DNA from: Lachnospiraceae bacterium
GTDB taxonomy: Bacteria; Bacillota; Clostridia; Lachnospirales; Lachnospiraceae
NCBI GenBank assembly: GCA_017470985.1
Contig: JAFUXA010000001.1
Coordinates: forward strand, 1 to 64,000
Direction: 5' to 3'
Length of the DNA: 64,000 bases
Shown here: in pieces, positions 56,622 to 64,000 of the stretch
How positions within the stretch are numbered: the first letter of the stretch is position 1
Layout: every line of letters begins with the position of its first letter
The notes under the pieces: model-generated
What the model saw: only the letters and a program-made list of their open reading frames with translations
What the model was told of the DNA's origin: nothing
The model's database searches: none
Translations under genes and position numbers: made by a program

Positions 56622-57995
56622 ATGAACTTAGAATTAATTCAATCTAAATGGGACGAAGTCTTAATAACTTTAAAGACAGAATATCCAATTACTGATCTTT
56701 CTTTTTCTTCATGGTTAAAACCATTATATCCTACTGCTTTAGAAGATGATACATTGGTTTTATCTTATATACCAACAGACGGATTTGAAGCAGATCAAAT
56801 GACAATCACATTTATTTCAAAGAAATATTCCAAATTTATTTCTGTTGTAATAAGCGAATTATTTGATTTGGATCAAGAATTAAAACTTAGATTTGAAATA
56901 GGTGCTGAAAAGGAGAAGACTAATAATAAGGAAGCTCAACCTTTAAGTATTAAATCATCTAATTATATTAAATCCAATCTTAGTCCAAAGTTTACATTTG
57001 AAAACTTCGTAGTTGGTGGAAATAATAGTTTTCCAAGACAAGCTTCACTTGCTGTAGCTGAATCACCAGGAGATTCTTATAATCCTCTATATATTTATGG
57101 AGGACCTGGACTTGGTAAGACTCACTTATTACATGCAATTGGTAACTATGTATTAGAACAGAATCCTGACAAAAAGGTATTATATGTTACAACAGAGCAA
57201 TTTACTAATGAAGTAATCGATGGAATTAAAGCCAAGAATGTATCTCCTATTAGAGATAAATTTAGATCAGTAGATGTACTTTTGATTGATGATATTCAAT
57301 TTATTATAGGTAAGCAAGGTACTCAGGAAGAATTCTTCAACACATTTAACACACTGTCTCTTGCAGGAAAACAGATTGTTATTACAAGTGATAAGCCACC
57401 TAAAGAAATGGAAACTCTTGAAGATAGAATTAGATCTAGATTCGAGATGGGACTTATGGCTGATATTGGATATCCTGATTACGAGACAAGAATGGCTATC
57501 CTTAAGAATAAGGTAGAAACAGAACAGATAGATATTGATAATCAAATATTAGATTATATTGCTGAAAATATTAAATCCAACATTAGAGAATTGGAGGGAG
57601 CTCTCAATAGACTTATAGCTTACTATAACTTAGAGAAGAAACCTCTCACTCTCGAAATTGCTGAGAAGGAATTACAAAATATTATTACTCCTGATAAACC
57701 AAGAGAGGTAACTCCACAGCTTATTATTGAAGTAGTATGCGAGCATTATGATATTTCTATGGAGAAAATGCTTTCAAAAGATAGAAGTAAAGCTATTTCA
57801 ATTCCAAGACAGATTGCTATGTATCTATGTAAGACAATGACTAATTCTACTTTGGATGGAATTGGTAAACTACTCAATGGTAGAGATCATACTACTGTTC
57901 TTCATGGATATAACAAAATTGATGAAGATATCAAGACTGATGAAAAATTAGCTAACGATATTGAAACTATTAAGAAAAAGATTAATCCAAACTAA
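56622..57995 (+). CDS. dnaA: Chromosomal replication initiator DnaA
   Basis: This origin-binding AAA+ protein is about 457 residues. Domain I starts MNLELIQSKWDEVLITLK, domain III has YGGPGLGKTHLLHAIGN (Walker A) and DVLLIDDIQFI (Walker B), and domain IV has the DnaA-box motif LLNGRDHTTVLHGYNKI. The start at 56622 is chosen because GAGG lies seven bases upstream; the ATG at 56610 lacks a site. It is followed by dnaN after 277 bp. Confidence 0.97.
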   Translation: MNLELIQSKWDEVLITLKTEYPITDLSFSSWLKPLYPTALEDDTLVLSYIPTDGFEADQMTITFISKKYSKFISVVISELFDLDQELKLRFEIGAEKEKTNNKEAQPLSIKSSNYIKSNLSPKFTFENFVVGGNNSFPRQASLAVAESPGDSYNPLYIYGGPGLGKTHLLHAIGNYVLEQNPDKKVLYVTTEQFTNEVIDGIKAKNVSPIRDKFRSVDVLLIDDIQFIIGKQGTQEEFFNTFNTLSLAGKQIVITSDKPPKEMETLEDRIRSRFEMGLMADIGYPDYETRMAILKNKVETEQIDIDNQILDYIAENIKSNIRELEGALNRLIAYYNLEKKPLTLEIAEKELQNIITPDKPREVTPQLIIEVVCEHYDISMEKMLSKDRSKAISIPRQIAMYLCKTMTNSTLDGIGKLLNGRDHTTVLHGYNKIDEDIKTDEKLANDIETIKKKINPN

Positions 57996-58272
57996 TATAA
58001 TGTGGATAACTATATTGATAACTTGTTAAAACCATATGTATTAATTGTGAATTTATATTTATTAAATAGATGTCTATAAAATTTTAAATATATTTATATA
58101 CACTCTATCAAGATAAAATTAAGGTCTTTTCAACATGGATTTTTCATTTAATTTTTAAAATAAATTCTTGTTTCACAATAGTTTCACGAGTTATATACAT
58201 ATAAACACAGCTTAATACTAATACTAATAATATTTATATATATTTATTTATGAGAAAGGAGCTTCATTCATA
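57996..58272. other. dnaA-dnaN intergenic region, second origin element
   Basis: A perfect DnaA box in reverse orientation (TGTGGATAA, 58001-58009) lies six bases after the dnaA stop. A tandem hexamer repeat TAATAC-TAATAC-TAATAA occupies 58213-58230, followed by an A/T-only run to 58251. The repeat may be the unwinding element, but the distance to the box is about 200 bp. The region otherwise shows no genes. Confidence 0.6.
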
Positions 58273-59382
58273 ATGAAAATTGTTTGTTCAAAATCAGAGT
58301 TAGTAAAAGGAGTTAATATTGTTTCCAAAGCAGTTCCTACTAGAACTACTATGGCAATCCTTGAATGTATTTTAATAGATGCTTCTACTAATGTAATTAA
58401 ATTAACTGCCAATGATATGGAAATTGGAATTGAAACAGTTATTGAAGGTAATATAGAAGAAAGAGGTATTATTGCTCTTGATGCTAAATTATTTGGTGAT
58501 ATTGTAAGAAAGCTTCCTGATAATGAAGTTATTATAGAAAGTGATGTTACTTATAAAACTACTATTTCTTGTGAAAAGGCAAACTTTAATCTGGTAGGTA
58601 AGTCAGGTGAAGACTTTGCTGCAATTCCTATGGTAACAAGAAATAAGCCAATTGTAATTTCACAATTTACTTTAAAGGAAGTTATTAGACAAACAATTTT
58701 CTCTATTGCTGATAATGATAATAATAAGATAATGATGGGTGAGTTATTTGATATTAAAGCAAATAACTTACAGGTTGTATCTCTTGATGGACATAGAATT
58801 TCAGTTAGAAATATTGAATTGAAAGAATCTTATGAAGATAAGAAAGTAATTGTTCCAGGTAAGAGCTTAAATGAAATAAGCAAAATCATCGGTGGATCAG
58901 TGGATGAAGATGTGAACATATATATTTCTGACAATCATATTGTATTTGAATTTGATAAGACAACAATGGTATCTCGTCTTATTGATGGAGAATATTTCAA
59001 GATTGAGCAGATGATTTCAAGTGATTATGATACAAAGATTTCTATTAATAAAAAAGAAATTCTTGATTGTATAGATAGAGCTACTCTTCTTGTAAAAGAG
59101 GGAGACAAGAAGCCTATCATTATGAATATTACAAATGGAAATATGGAATTAAGTATTAATTCTGTAATTGGTTCCATGAAGGAAGATATTGAGATTAATA
59201 AAGAGGGTAAGGATATTATGATTGGATTTAATCCTAAATTCTTTATTGATGCTCTTCGTGTAATTGATGAAGATACAATTGATATATATATGGTAAATCC
59301 AAAAGCTCCTTGTTATATAAAGGATGCTGATAATAGATATATATATCTTATTCTTCCTGTTAACTTCAATATTGCAAATTAG
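58273..59382 (+). CDS. dnaN: DNA polymerase III beta sliding clamp
   Basis: This clamp subunit is 369 residues, forming a dimeric ring on DNA. MKIVCSKSELVKGVNIVSKAVPTR, LSLDGHRISVR-like region (VVSLDGHRISVRN) and the C-terminal YIYLILPVN fit the family. AAAGGAG lies 11 bases before the ATG. It follows dnaA in the canonical origin cluster. Confidence 0.96.
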   Translation: MKIVCSKSELVKGVNIVSKAVPTRTTMAILECILIDASTNVIKLTANDMEIGIETVIEGNIEERGIIALDAKLFGDIVRKLPDNEVIIESDVTYKTTISCEKANFNLVGKSGEDFAAIPMVTRNKPIVISQFTLKEVIRQTIFSIADNDNNKIMMGELFDIKANNLQVVSLDGHRISVRNIELKESYEDKKVIVPGKSLNEISKIIGGSVDEDVNIYISDNHIVFEFDKTTMVSRLIDGEYFKIEQMISSDYDTKISINKKEILDCIDRATLLVKEGDKKPIIMNITNGNMELSINSVIGSMKEDIEINKEGKDIMIGFNPKFFIDALRVIDEDTIDIYMVNPKAPCYIKDADNRYIYLILPVNFNIAN

Positions 59383-59411
59383 TATTAATAGATAGGATTT
59401 GATAAATAATT

Positions 59412-59627
59412 ATGGAAGAAATTAGTTTGAGAGAAGGCGAAGATTTTATTAAGCTTGGCCAATTATTGAAAAAAGCCGGCATGGTTGGTTCAGGAGTAGA
59501 TGCCAAATTTGTAATTCAGGATGGATTGGTTGAAGTCAATGGAGAAGTTGAATTACAGCGCGGTAAGAAGATATATCCTGATGATGTTGTTTCTTTTAAT
59601 GGAGAGAGTGTTAAAGTTATAAGATGA
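59412..59627 (+). CDS. S4-domain RNA-binding protein (YaaA/RlbA family)
   Basis: This 71-residue protein is essentially one S4 RNA-binding domain: FIKLGQLLKKAGMVGSGVDAKFVIQDGLVEVNGEVELQRGKKI. In Bacillus YaaA/RlbA lies between dnaN and recF and is linked to ribosome assembly. Its stop overlaps the recF start by four bases. Confidence 0.9.
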   Translation: MEEISLREGEDFIKLGQLLKKAGMVGSGVDAKFVIQDGLVEVNGEVELQRGKKIYPDDVVSFNGESVKVIR

Positions 59628-60727
59628 TAATTAAATCTATAGAGTTACAGAATTTTAGAAATTACGAAAATATACATATAGATTTTGATAAAGGAACAAC
59701 AATCCTATATGGTGACAATGCTCAGGGTAAAACCAATATATTGGAAGCATGTTATGTAAGTGGTACAACGAAATCTCATAAAAAAAGTAGAGATAAAGAG
59801 ATGATTCGTTTTGGCCAGGATGAAGGTCATATAAGAACCATTGTTGAGAAGCTTGGAATTGAATATCAGATTGATATTCATATTAAGAAGAATAAATCCA
59901 AAAATATTGTCATTAACAAAATTGGTCCTAAAAAAGCCAGTGATTTGTTTGGAATATTAAATATTATTTTCTTCTCACCTGAAGACTTAAATATTATAAA
60001 AAATGGACCTGCAGAGAGAAGAAATTTTATAGATGCTGAATTATGTCAGTTGGACAAGATATATCTATCAGATCTTGTAAATTATAATAAGGCATTAACT
60101 CAGAGAAATAAGCTTCTAAAGGATATGTATAATAATCCTTCCCTAAAAGATACTCTTCAAATATGGGATATGCAGCTTATTAATTATGGTAAGAAAGTAA
60201 TTGCCAGAAGAAATGAGTTTGTCCAGGAGTTAAATGATATTGTATATGATATTCATAAACAAATATCAGGTGGTAAGGAAGAATTATTTATAAAATATGA
60301 GCCAAATATTGATGATATTTTCTTTGAAGATGAGTTGATTAGAGCAAGAGATAAGGATTATAGATTTCAATCTACTTCTGTTGGTCCTCATAGAGATGAT
60401 ATCAAAATATCTATAGGTGATATAGATGTTAGAAAATATGGTTCACAGGGACAGCAGAGAAGTTGTGCTTTATCTCTTAAATTATCAGAGATTAAGCTGG
60501 TTGAAAATACAATTAATGATAAACCGATATTACTTCTTGATGATGTATTATCAGAGCTGGATAAAAACAGACAGAATTATCTACTGCAAGCTATTAATGA
60601 CACCCAGACAATTATAACTTGTACAGGATTAGATGAATTTGTAGAAAATAGATTTAATCTGAATAAAATATATCAGGTAAATGATGGTCATATAAAAGAT
60701 TTGGAGGATATAAATGAGTCAGAATAA
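59624..60727 (+). CDS. recF: DNA replication and repair protein RecF
   Basis: This 367-residue SMC-like ATPase helps load RecA at gaps. [17 protein letters not shown] is the Walker [29 protein letters not shown] (signature) and [19 protein letters not shown] (Walker B) are present. It overlaps yaaA by four bases and gyrB by 14 bases, so the run is translationally coupled. Confidence 0.96.
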   Translation: MIIKSIELQNFRNYENIHIDFDKGTTILYGDNAQGKTNILEACYVSGTTKSHKKSRDKEMIRFGQDEGHIRTIVEKLGIEYQIDIHIKKNKSKNIVINKIGPKKASDLFGILNIIFFSPEDLNIIKNGPAERRNFIDAELCQLDKIYLSDLVNYNKALTQRNKLLKDMYNNPSLKDTLQIWDMQLINYGKKVIARRNEFVQELNDIVYDIHKQISGGKEELFIKYEPNIDDIFFEDELIRARDKDYRFQSTSVGPHRDDIKISIGDIDVRKYGSQGQQRSCALSLKLSEIKLVENTINDKPILLLDDVLSELDKNRQNYLLQAINDTQTIITCTGLDEFVENRFNLNKIYQVNDGHIKDLEDINESE

Positions 60728-62633
60728 TCAGGAATATGGAGCAGATCAGATTCAAATATTAGAAGGACTTGAAGCTGTTAGAAAGCGTCCGGGAATGTAC
60801 ATTGGTAGTACATCTGAGAGAGGATTACACCATTTGGTATATGAGATTGTTGATAATGCAGTAGATGAAGCTTTGGCCGGATTCTGTAAACATATTCAGG
60901 TAACAATCAATCCTGGAAATACAATAACAGTAGTGGATGATGGTCGTGGAATTCCAACAGGAATTAATAAAAAAGCTGGAATACCAGCGGTTGAAGTAGT
61001 ATTTACCATCTTACATGCTGGTGGAAAATTCGGCGGCGGCGGATACAAAGTATCCGGAGGTCTTCACGGAGTTGGAGCTTCAGTTGTAAATGCTTTGTCA
61101 AATTGGCTTGAAGTTGAAATTTGCAGAGAAGGTAAAATATACAGACAGAGATATGAGCGTGGAAAGACAATGTATCCACTTAAGGAAGTGGGAACTTGTG
61201 ACCCAGAGAAGACAGGTACCAAGGTAACATTTGAACCTGATGGAAGTATTTTTGAAACTACTATATTTGACTTTAATACATTGAAAGTAAGACTTAGAGA
61301 GACAGCATTTCTTACAAAAGGATTAAAGATTACTCTTAAGGATGAGCGCGAGGAAGAAGTAAATGAGAGAGAATTCTACTATGAAGGTGGAATCAAGGAG
61401 TTCGTTAATTATCTCAATCGCGGTAAAGAGCCTCTCTATGGTGATGTTATATATTGTGAAGGCGAAAAAGACGGAGTATATGTAGAAGTAGCTTTCCAGC
61501 ATAATGATGCCTATAACGAGAATTGCTTAAGCTTTGTAAATAATATTATTACTCCGGAAGGTGGTACACATCTGGCTGGTTTTAGAGCAGCAGTTACCAA
61601 AGTATTTAACAGCTATGCTCGCAATAATAAGATTATTAAAGAAAAAGATGATGCCTTGGATGGTGAAGATATAAGAGAAGGTATTGCTGCAATTATAAGT
61701 ATCAAGATTGAGGAACCTCAGTTTGAAGGACAGACTAAGCAGAAGCTTGGTAATTCAGAAGCAAGAGGTGCTGTTGATTCAATTGTAACTGAGAAACTTA
61801 CATATTTCTTAGAGCAGAATCCATCAGTTGCCAAGACCATCTGTGAGAAATCTCTTAGATCAAAGAAGGCTAGAGAGGCTGCAAGAAAAGCTAGAGAAGC
61901 TTCTCGAAAGGGAGCATTGGAAGTTGGATCTCTTCCGGGTAAGCTTGCTGATTGTTCTGACAAGAACCCTGAAAACTGTGAAATATTCATAGTAGAGGGA
62001 GATTCTGCGGGAGGATCTGCAAAGAAGGCTAGAAATCGTGCAACTCAGGCAATTTTACCGCTTCGCGGAAAGATTTTAAATGTTGAGAAGGCACAGATTA
62101 ACAGAATATATGATAATGCTGAGATTCGTTCAATGATTACAGCTTTTGGAACAGGTATTCAGGATGATTTTGATATTGAAAAATTGAGATATCACAAGAT
62201 TATTATTATGACTGATGCCGATGTTGATGGAGCTCATATTGCTACTCTTATGCTTACATTCCTGTATAGATTTATGCCGGAATTAATAAGACAGGGATAT
62301 GTATATTTGGCTACTCCTCCTCTATATAAGATTGAGAAGAATAGAAAAGAATGGTATGCATACTCTGATGAAGAATTGAACAATATTATGATTGAAATCG
62401 GAAGAGATGGAAATAATAAAGTTCAGCGATATAAGGGACTTGGAGAAATGGATGCTGAGCAGCTCTGGGAGACAACAATGGATCCTGAGAAGAGAATCTT
62501 GAAGAGAGTAATGATTGATTCAGAGGATGCTGCTGAAATAGATGCAACATTTTCAGTTCTTATGGGTGACAAAGTTGAGCCTAGAAGAGAATTTATTGAA
62601 GAAAACGCAAGATTTGCAGATTTAGATATCTAA
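60714..62633 (+). CDS. gyrB: DNA gyrase subunit B
   Basis: This is the ATPase subunit of gyrase, 639 residues. GHKL ATPase motifs are [25 protein letters not shown] and [15 protein letters not shown]; the TOPRIM domain has [17 protein letters not shown] and [13 protein letters not shown]; the C-terminus reads [21 protein letters not shown] and ends ARFADLDI. It precedes gyrA by 14 bases. Confidence 0.97.
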   Translation: MSQNNQEYGADQIQILEGLEAVRKRPGMYIGSTSERGLHHLVYEIVDNAVDEALAGFCKHIQVTINPGNTITVVDDGRGIPTGINKKAGIPAVEVVFTILHAGGKFGGGGYKVSGGLHGVGASVVNALSNWLEVEICREGKIYRQRYERGKTMYPLKEVGTCDPEKTGTKVTFEPDGSIFETTIFDFNTLKVRLRETAFLTKGLKITLKDEREEEVNEREFYYEGGIKEFVNYLNRGKEPLYGDVIYCEGEKDGVYVEVAFQHNDAYNENCLSFVNNIITPEGGTHLAGFRAAVTKVFNSYARNNKIIKEKDDALDGEDIREGIAAIISIKIEEPQFEGQTKQKLGNSEARGAVDSIVTEKLTYFLEQNPSVAKTICEKSLRSKKAREAARKAREASRKGALEVGSLPGKLADCSDKNPENCEIFIVEGDSAGGSAKKARNRATQAILPLRGKILNVEKAQINRIYDNAEIRSMITAFGTGIQDDFDIEKLRYHKIIIMTDADVDGAHIATLMLTFLYRFMPELIRQGYVYLATPPLYKIEKNRKEWYAYSDEELNNIMIEIGRDGNNKVQRYKGLGEMDAEQLWETTMDPEKRILKRVMIDSEDAAEIDATFSVLMGDKVEPRREFIEENARFADLDI

Positions 62634-62647
62634 GAGGAATTTATAAA

Positions 62648-64000
62648 ATGGATGATAAGATTTTTGACCAAATTCATGAAGTAGACTTAAAAACTACAAT
62701 GGAATCATCATATATTGATTATGCCATGAGTGTTATTGCGGCACGTGCTCTTCCAGATGTTAGAGATGGTATGAAACCGGTTCAGCGTAGAATATTATAT
62801 TCTATGAATGAACTTGGCAATACATATGATAAACCACATAAGAAATGTGCACGTATCGTCGGTGATACAATGGGTAAGTACCATCCACATGGAGATAGTT
62901 CTATTTACGGAGCCCTGGTAAATATGGCTCAGGAATGGAATATGAGATATACACTTGTAGATGGTCATGGTAACTTCGGTTCTGAAGATGGTGATGGAGC
63001 TGCAGCTATGCGTTATACTGAGGCAAGACTTGCCAAGATGGCTCAGTATATGATTGAAGATTTAGGAAAAGATACTGTAGATTTCATACCAAACTATGAT
63101 GAGACAGAGAAAGAGCCAGTAGTATTGCCATCTAGATTTCCAAATCTTTTGGTAAATGGTACAACTGGTATTGCCGTTGGTATGGCTACAAATATTCCAC
63201 CTCATAATCTTCGTGAAGTTGTAAATGCTGTTAACAAGATTATTGATAATGAAATCGAGGAAGATAGAGATACTGAAATCGATGAGATTATGGATATAAT
63301 CAAGGGACCAGATTTCCCTACAGGTGGAGTAATTCTCGGTAGATCTGGAATTGAAGAGGCTTACAGAACCGGACGCGGCAAAATTCGTGTAAGAGCTGTA
63401 ACAGAAATAGAACCAATGGACAATGGTAAGAATAGAATTGTTGTTACCGAGTTACCATATAATGTAAACAAGGCTAAGTTGGTAGAATACATTGGGAAAT
63501 TACATCGTGATAAGAAAATTGATGGTATTACAGATTTAAGAGATGAGTCAAACCGCGAAGGTATTAGAGTTGTAATTGAGCTTCGTCGTGATGTAAATCC
63601 AAATGTTATATTGAATCAGCTTTATAAACATACACAGTTGCAGGATACATTTGGTGTGATAATGCTTGCTTTGGTAAATAATCAGCCAAAGGTATTGAAT
63701 ATTCTAGAGATGATCAAATATTATCTTGATCATCAGAAGGATGTTGTTACCAGAAGAACCAAGTATGATTTGAACAAAGCTGAGGAGAGAGACCATATTA
63801 TTCAGGGATTATTAATTGCTCAGGATAATATTGATGAGGTTATCTCAATCATCAGAAGTTCTAAAGACACTGCAACAGCAAAGCAGAGATTAATTGAGAG
63901 ATTTGAATTGTCAGAGGCTCAGTCCAATGCCATTGTTGAGATGAGACTTAGAGCTCTCACAGGTTTGGAGAGAAGCAAGCTTGAGGAGGAGCATAATAGT
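62648..64000 (+). CDS. gyrA: DNA gyrase subunit A (partial, C-terminus off window)
   Basis: This is the DNA-cleaving gyrase subunit, 451 residues visible. It has [17 protein letters not shown] and the catalytic Tyr123 in [10 protein letters not shown]. In the quinolone-determining region [17 protein letters not shown], Ser84 is kept but the acidic residue at the Escherichia coli 87 / Staphylococcus aureus 88 position is Gly88 (codon 62909-62911). The start ATG at 62648 follows GAGGAA. The gene continues beyond the window. Confidence 0.97.
   Translation, partial: MDDKIFDQIHEVDLKTTMESSYIDYAMSVIAARALPDVRDGMKPVQRRILYSMNELGNTYDKPHKKCARIVGDTMGKYHPHGDSSIYGALVNMAQEWNMRYTLVDGHGNFGSEDGDGAAAMRYTEARLAKMAQYMIEDLGKDTVDFIPNYDETEKEPVVLPSRFPNLLVNGTTGIAVGMATNIPPHNLREVVNAVNKIIDNEIEEDRDTEIDEIMDIIKGPDFPTGGVILGRSGIEEAYRTGRGKIRVRAVTEIEPMDNGKNRIVVTELPYNVNKAKLVEYIGKLHRDKKIDGITDLRDESNREGIRVVIELRRDVNPNVILNQLYKHTQLQDTFGVIMLALVNNQPKVLNILEMIKYYLDHQKDVVTRRTKYDLNKAEERDHIIQGLLIAQDNIDEVISIIRSSKDTATAKQRLIERFELSEAQSNAIVEMRLRALTGLERSKLEEEHNS

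Noticed and set aside
58165..58190. parS-like GTTTCACG near 58180 in the dnaA-dnaN spacer
   Set aside because: Only half of the palindrome matches; the second half is not GTGAAAC-like.
62648..64000. parC (topoisomerase IV) instead of gyrA
   Set aside because: Position after gyrB at the origin and the segment [19 protein letters not shown] are GyrA-type; ParC usually reads differently here.

Overview
This window is a chromosomal segment of a low-GC Gram-positive bacterium of the class Clostridia, most likely the family Lachnospiraceae (Butyrivibrio/Pseudobutyrivibrio-like). The assignment rests on gene content and order: RicT, DUF951, DUF4446 and a DUF3881-like gene, the run speA-gmk-like-yaaR-holB-ricT-trmN6-rsmI, and the origin block rpmH-dnaA-dnaN-yaaA-recF-gyrBA. 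It contains a replication origin at about 56.2-58.3 kb. Most genes left of it are on the minus strand and all genes right of it are on the plus strand, so both arms are largely co-oriented with the forks. No prophage, insertion sequence, CRISPR array or rRNA operon was seen.

Layout. 1-6.0 kb: atp operon (atpD partial, G, A, H, F, E, B, an atpI-like gene, atpZ-like) with a clear promoter and a c subunit carrying a sodium-type ion site. 6.0-8.1 kb: dCMP deaminase, a YwlE-like phosphatase homologue without its catalytic residues, and threonylcarbamoyl-AMP synthase. 8.1-12 kb: a membrane-anchored GH18 protein, and a Ser/Thr kinase fused to a degenerate ParA-like domain with a stand-alone paralogue. 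12-15 kb: mecA, a DUF1858 protein, a ferredoxin, dnaB. 15-18.8 kb: rplI, gdpP, galK. 18.9-22.2 kb: ddl, murF and a thioesterase homologue. 22.4-26.7 kb: a hybrid histidine kinase and an HD-GYP/receiver protein. 26.8-34.4 kb: rpsR-ssb-rpsF, DUF951, then rsmI-trmN6-ricT-holB-yaaR-gmk-like-speA-like.

34.5-36.7 kb: a divergent AbiE-type toxin-antitoxin-like pair with a consensus promoter, opposite a small regulator with a palindromic site in its promoter region. 36.8-41.4 kb: D-Ala-D-Ala carboxypeptidase, trmB, and an araD/FGGY-kinase pair. 41.5-44.9 kb: tRNA-Lys, an acidic repeat membrane protein, tRNA-Arg, DUF3881-like and DUF4446 genes. 44.9-47.4 kb: parB, parA, two perfect parS sites and a coiled-coil protein. 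47.5-53.2 kb: an alpha/beta-hydrolase-fold protein and rsmG (plus strand), then mnmG and mnmE (minus strand). 53.4-56.1 kb: jag, yidC, yidD, rnpA, rpmH. 56.1-64 kb: oriC, dnaA, dnaN, yaaA, recF, gyrB, gyrA (partial).

The most unusual structure is in the expanded 535-bp gap between mnmE and mnmG. Two inverted copies of a structured element sit there (51428-51562 and 51672-51807). Each folds as a three-way junction: a long outer stem with unrelated sequence in the two copies, an inner stem with conserved sequence and two conserved mismatches, and a short GNRA-capped hairpin. Compensatory changes between the copies point to selection on structure. It is the best candidate here for an undescribed RNA or mobile palindromic element.
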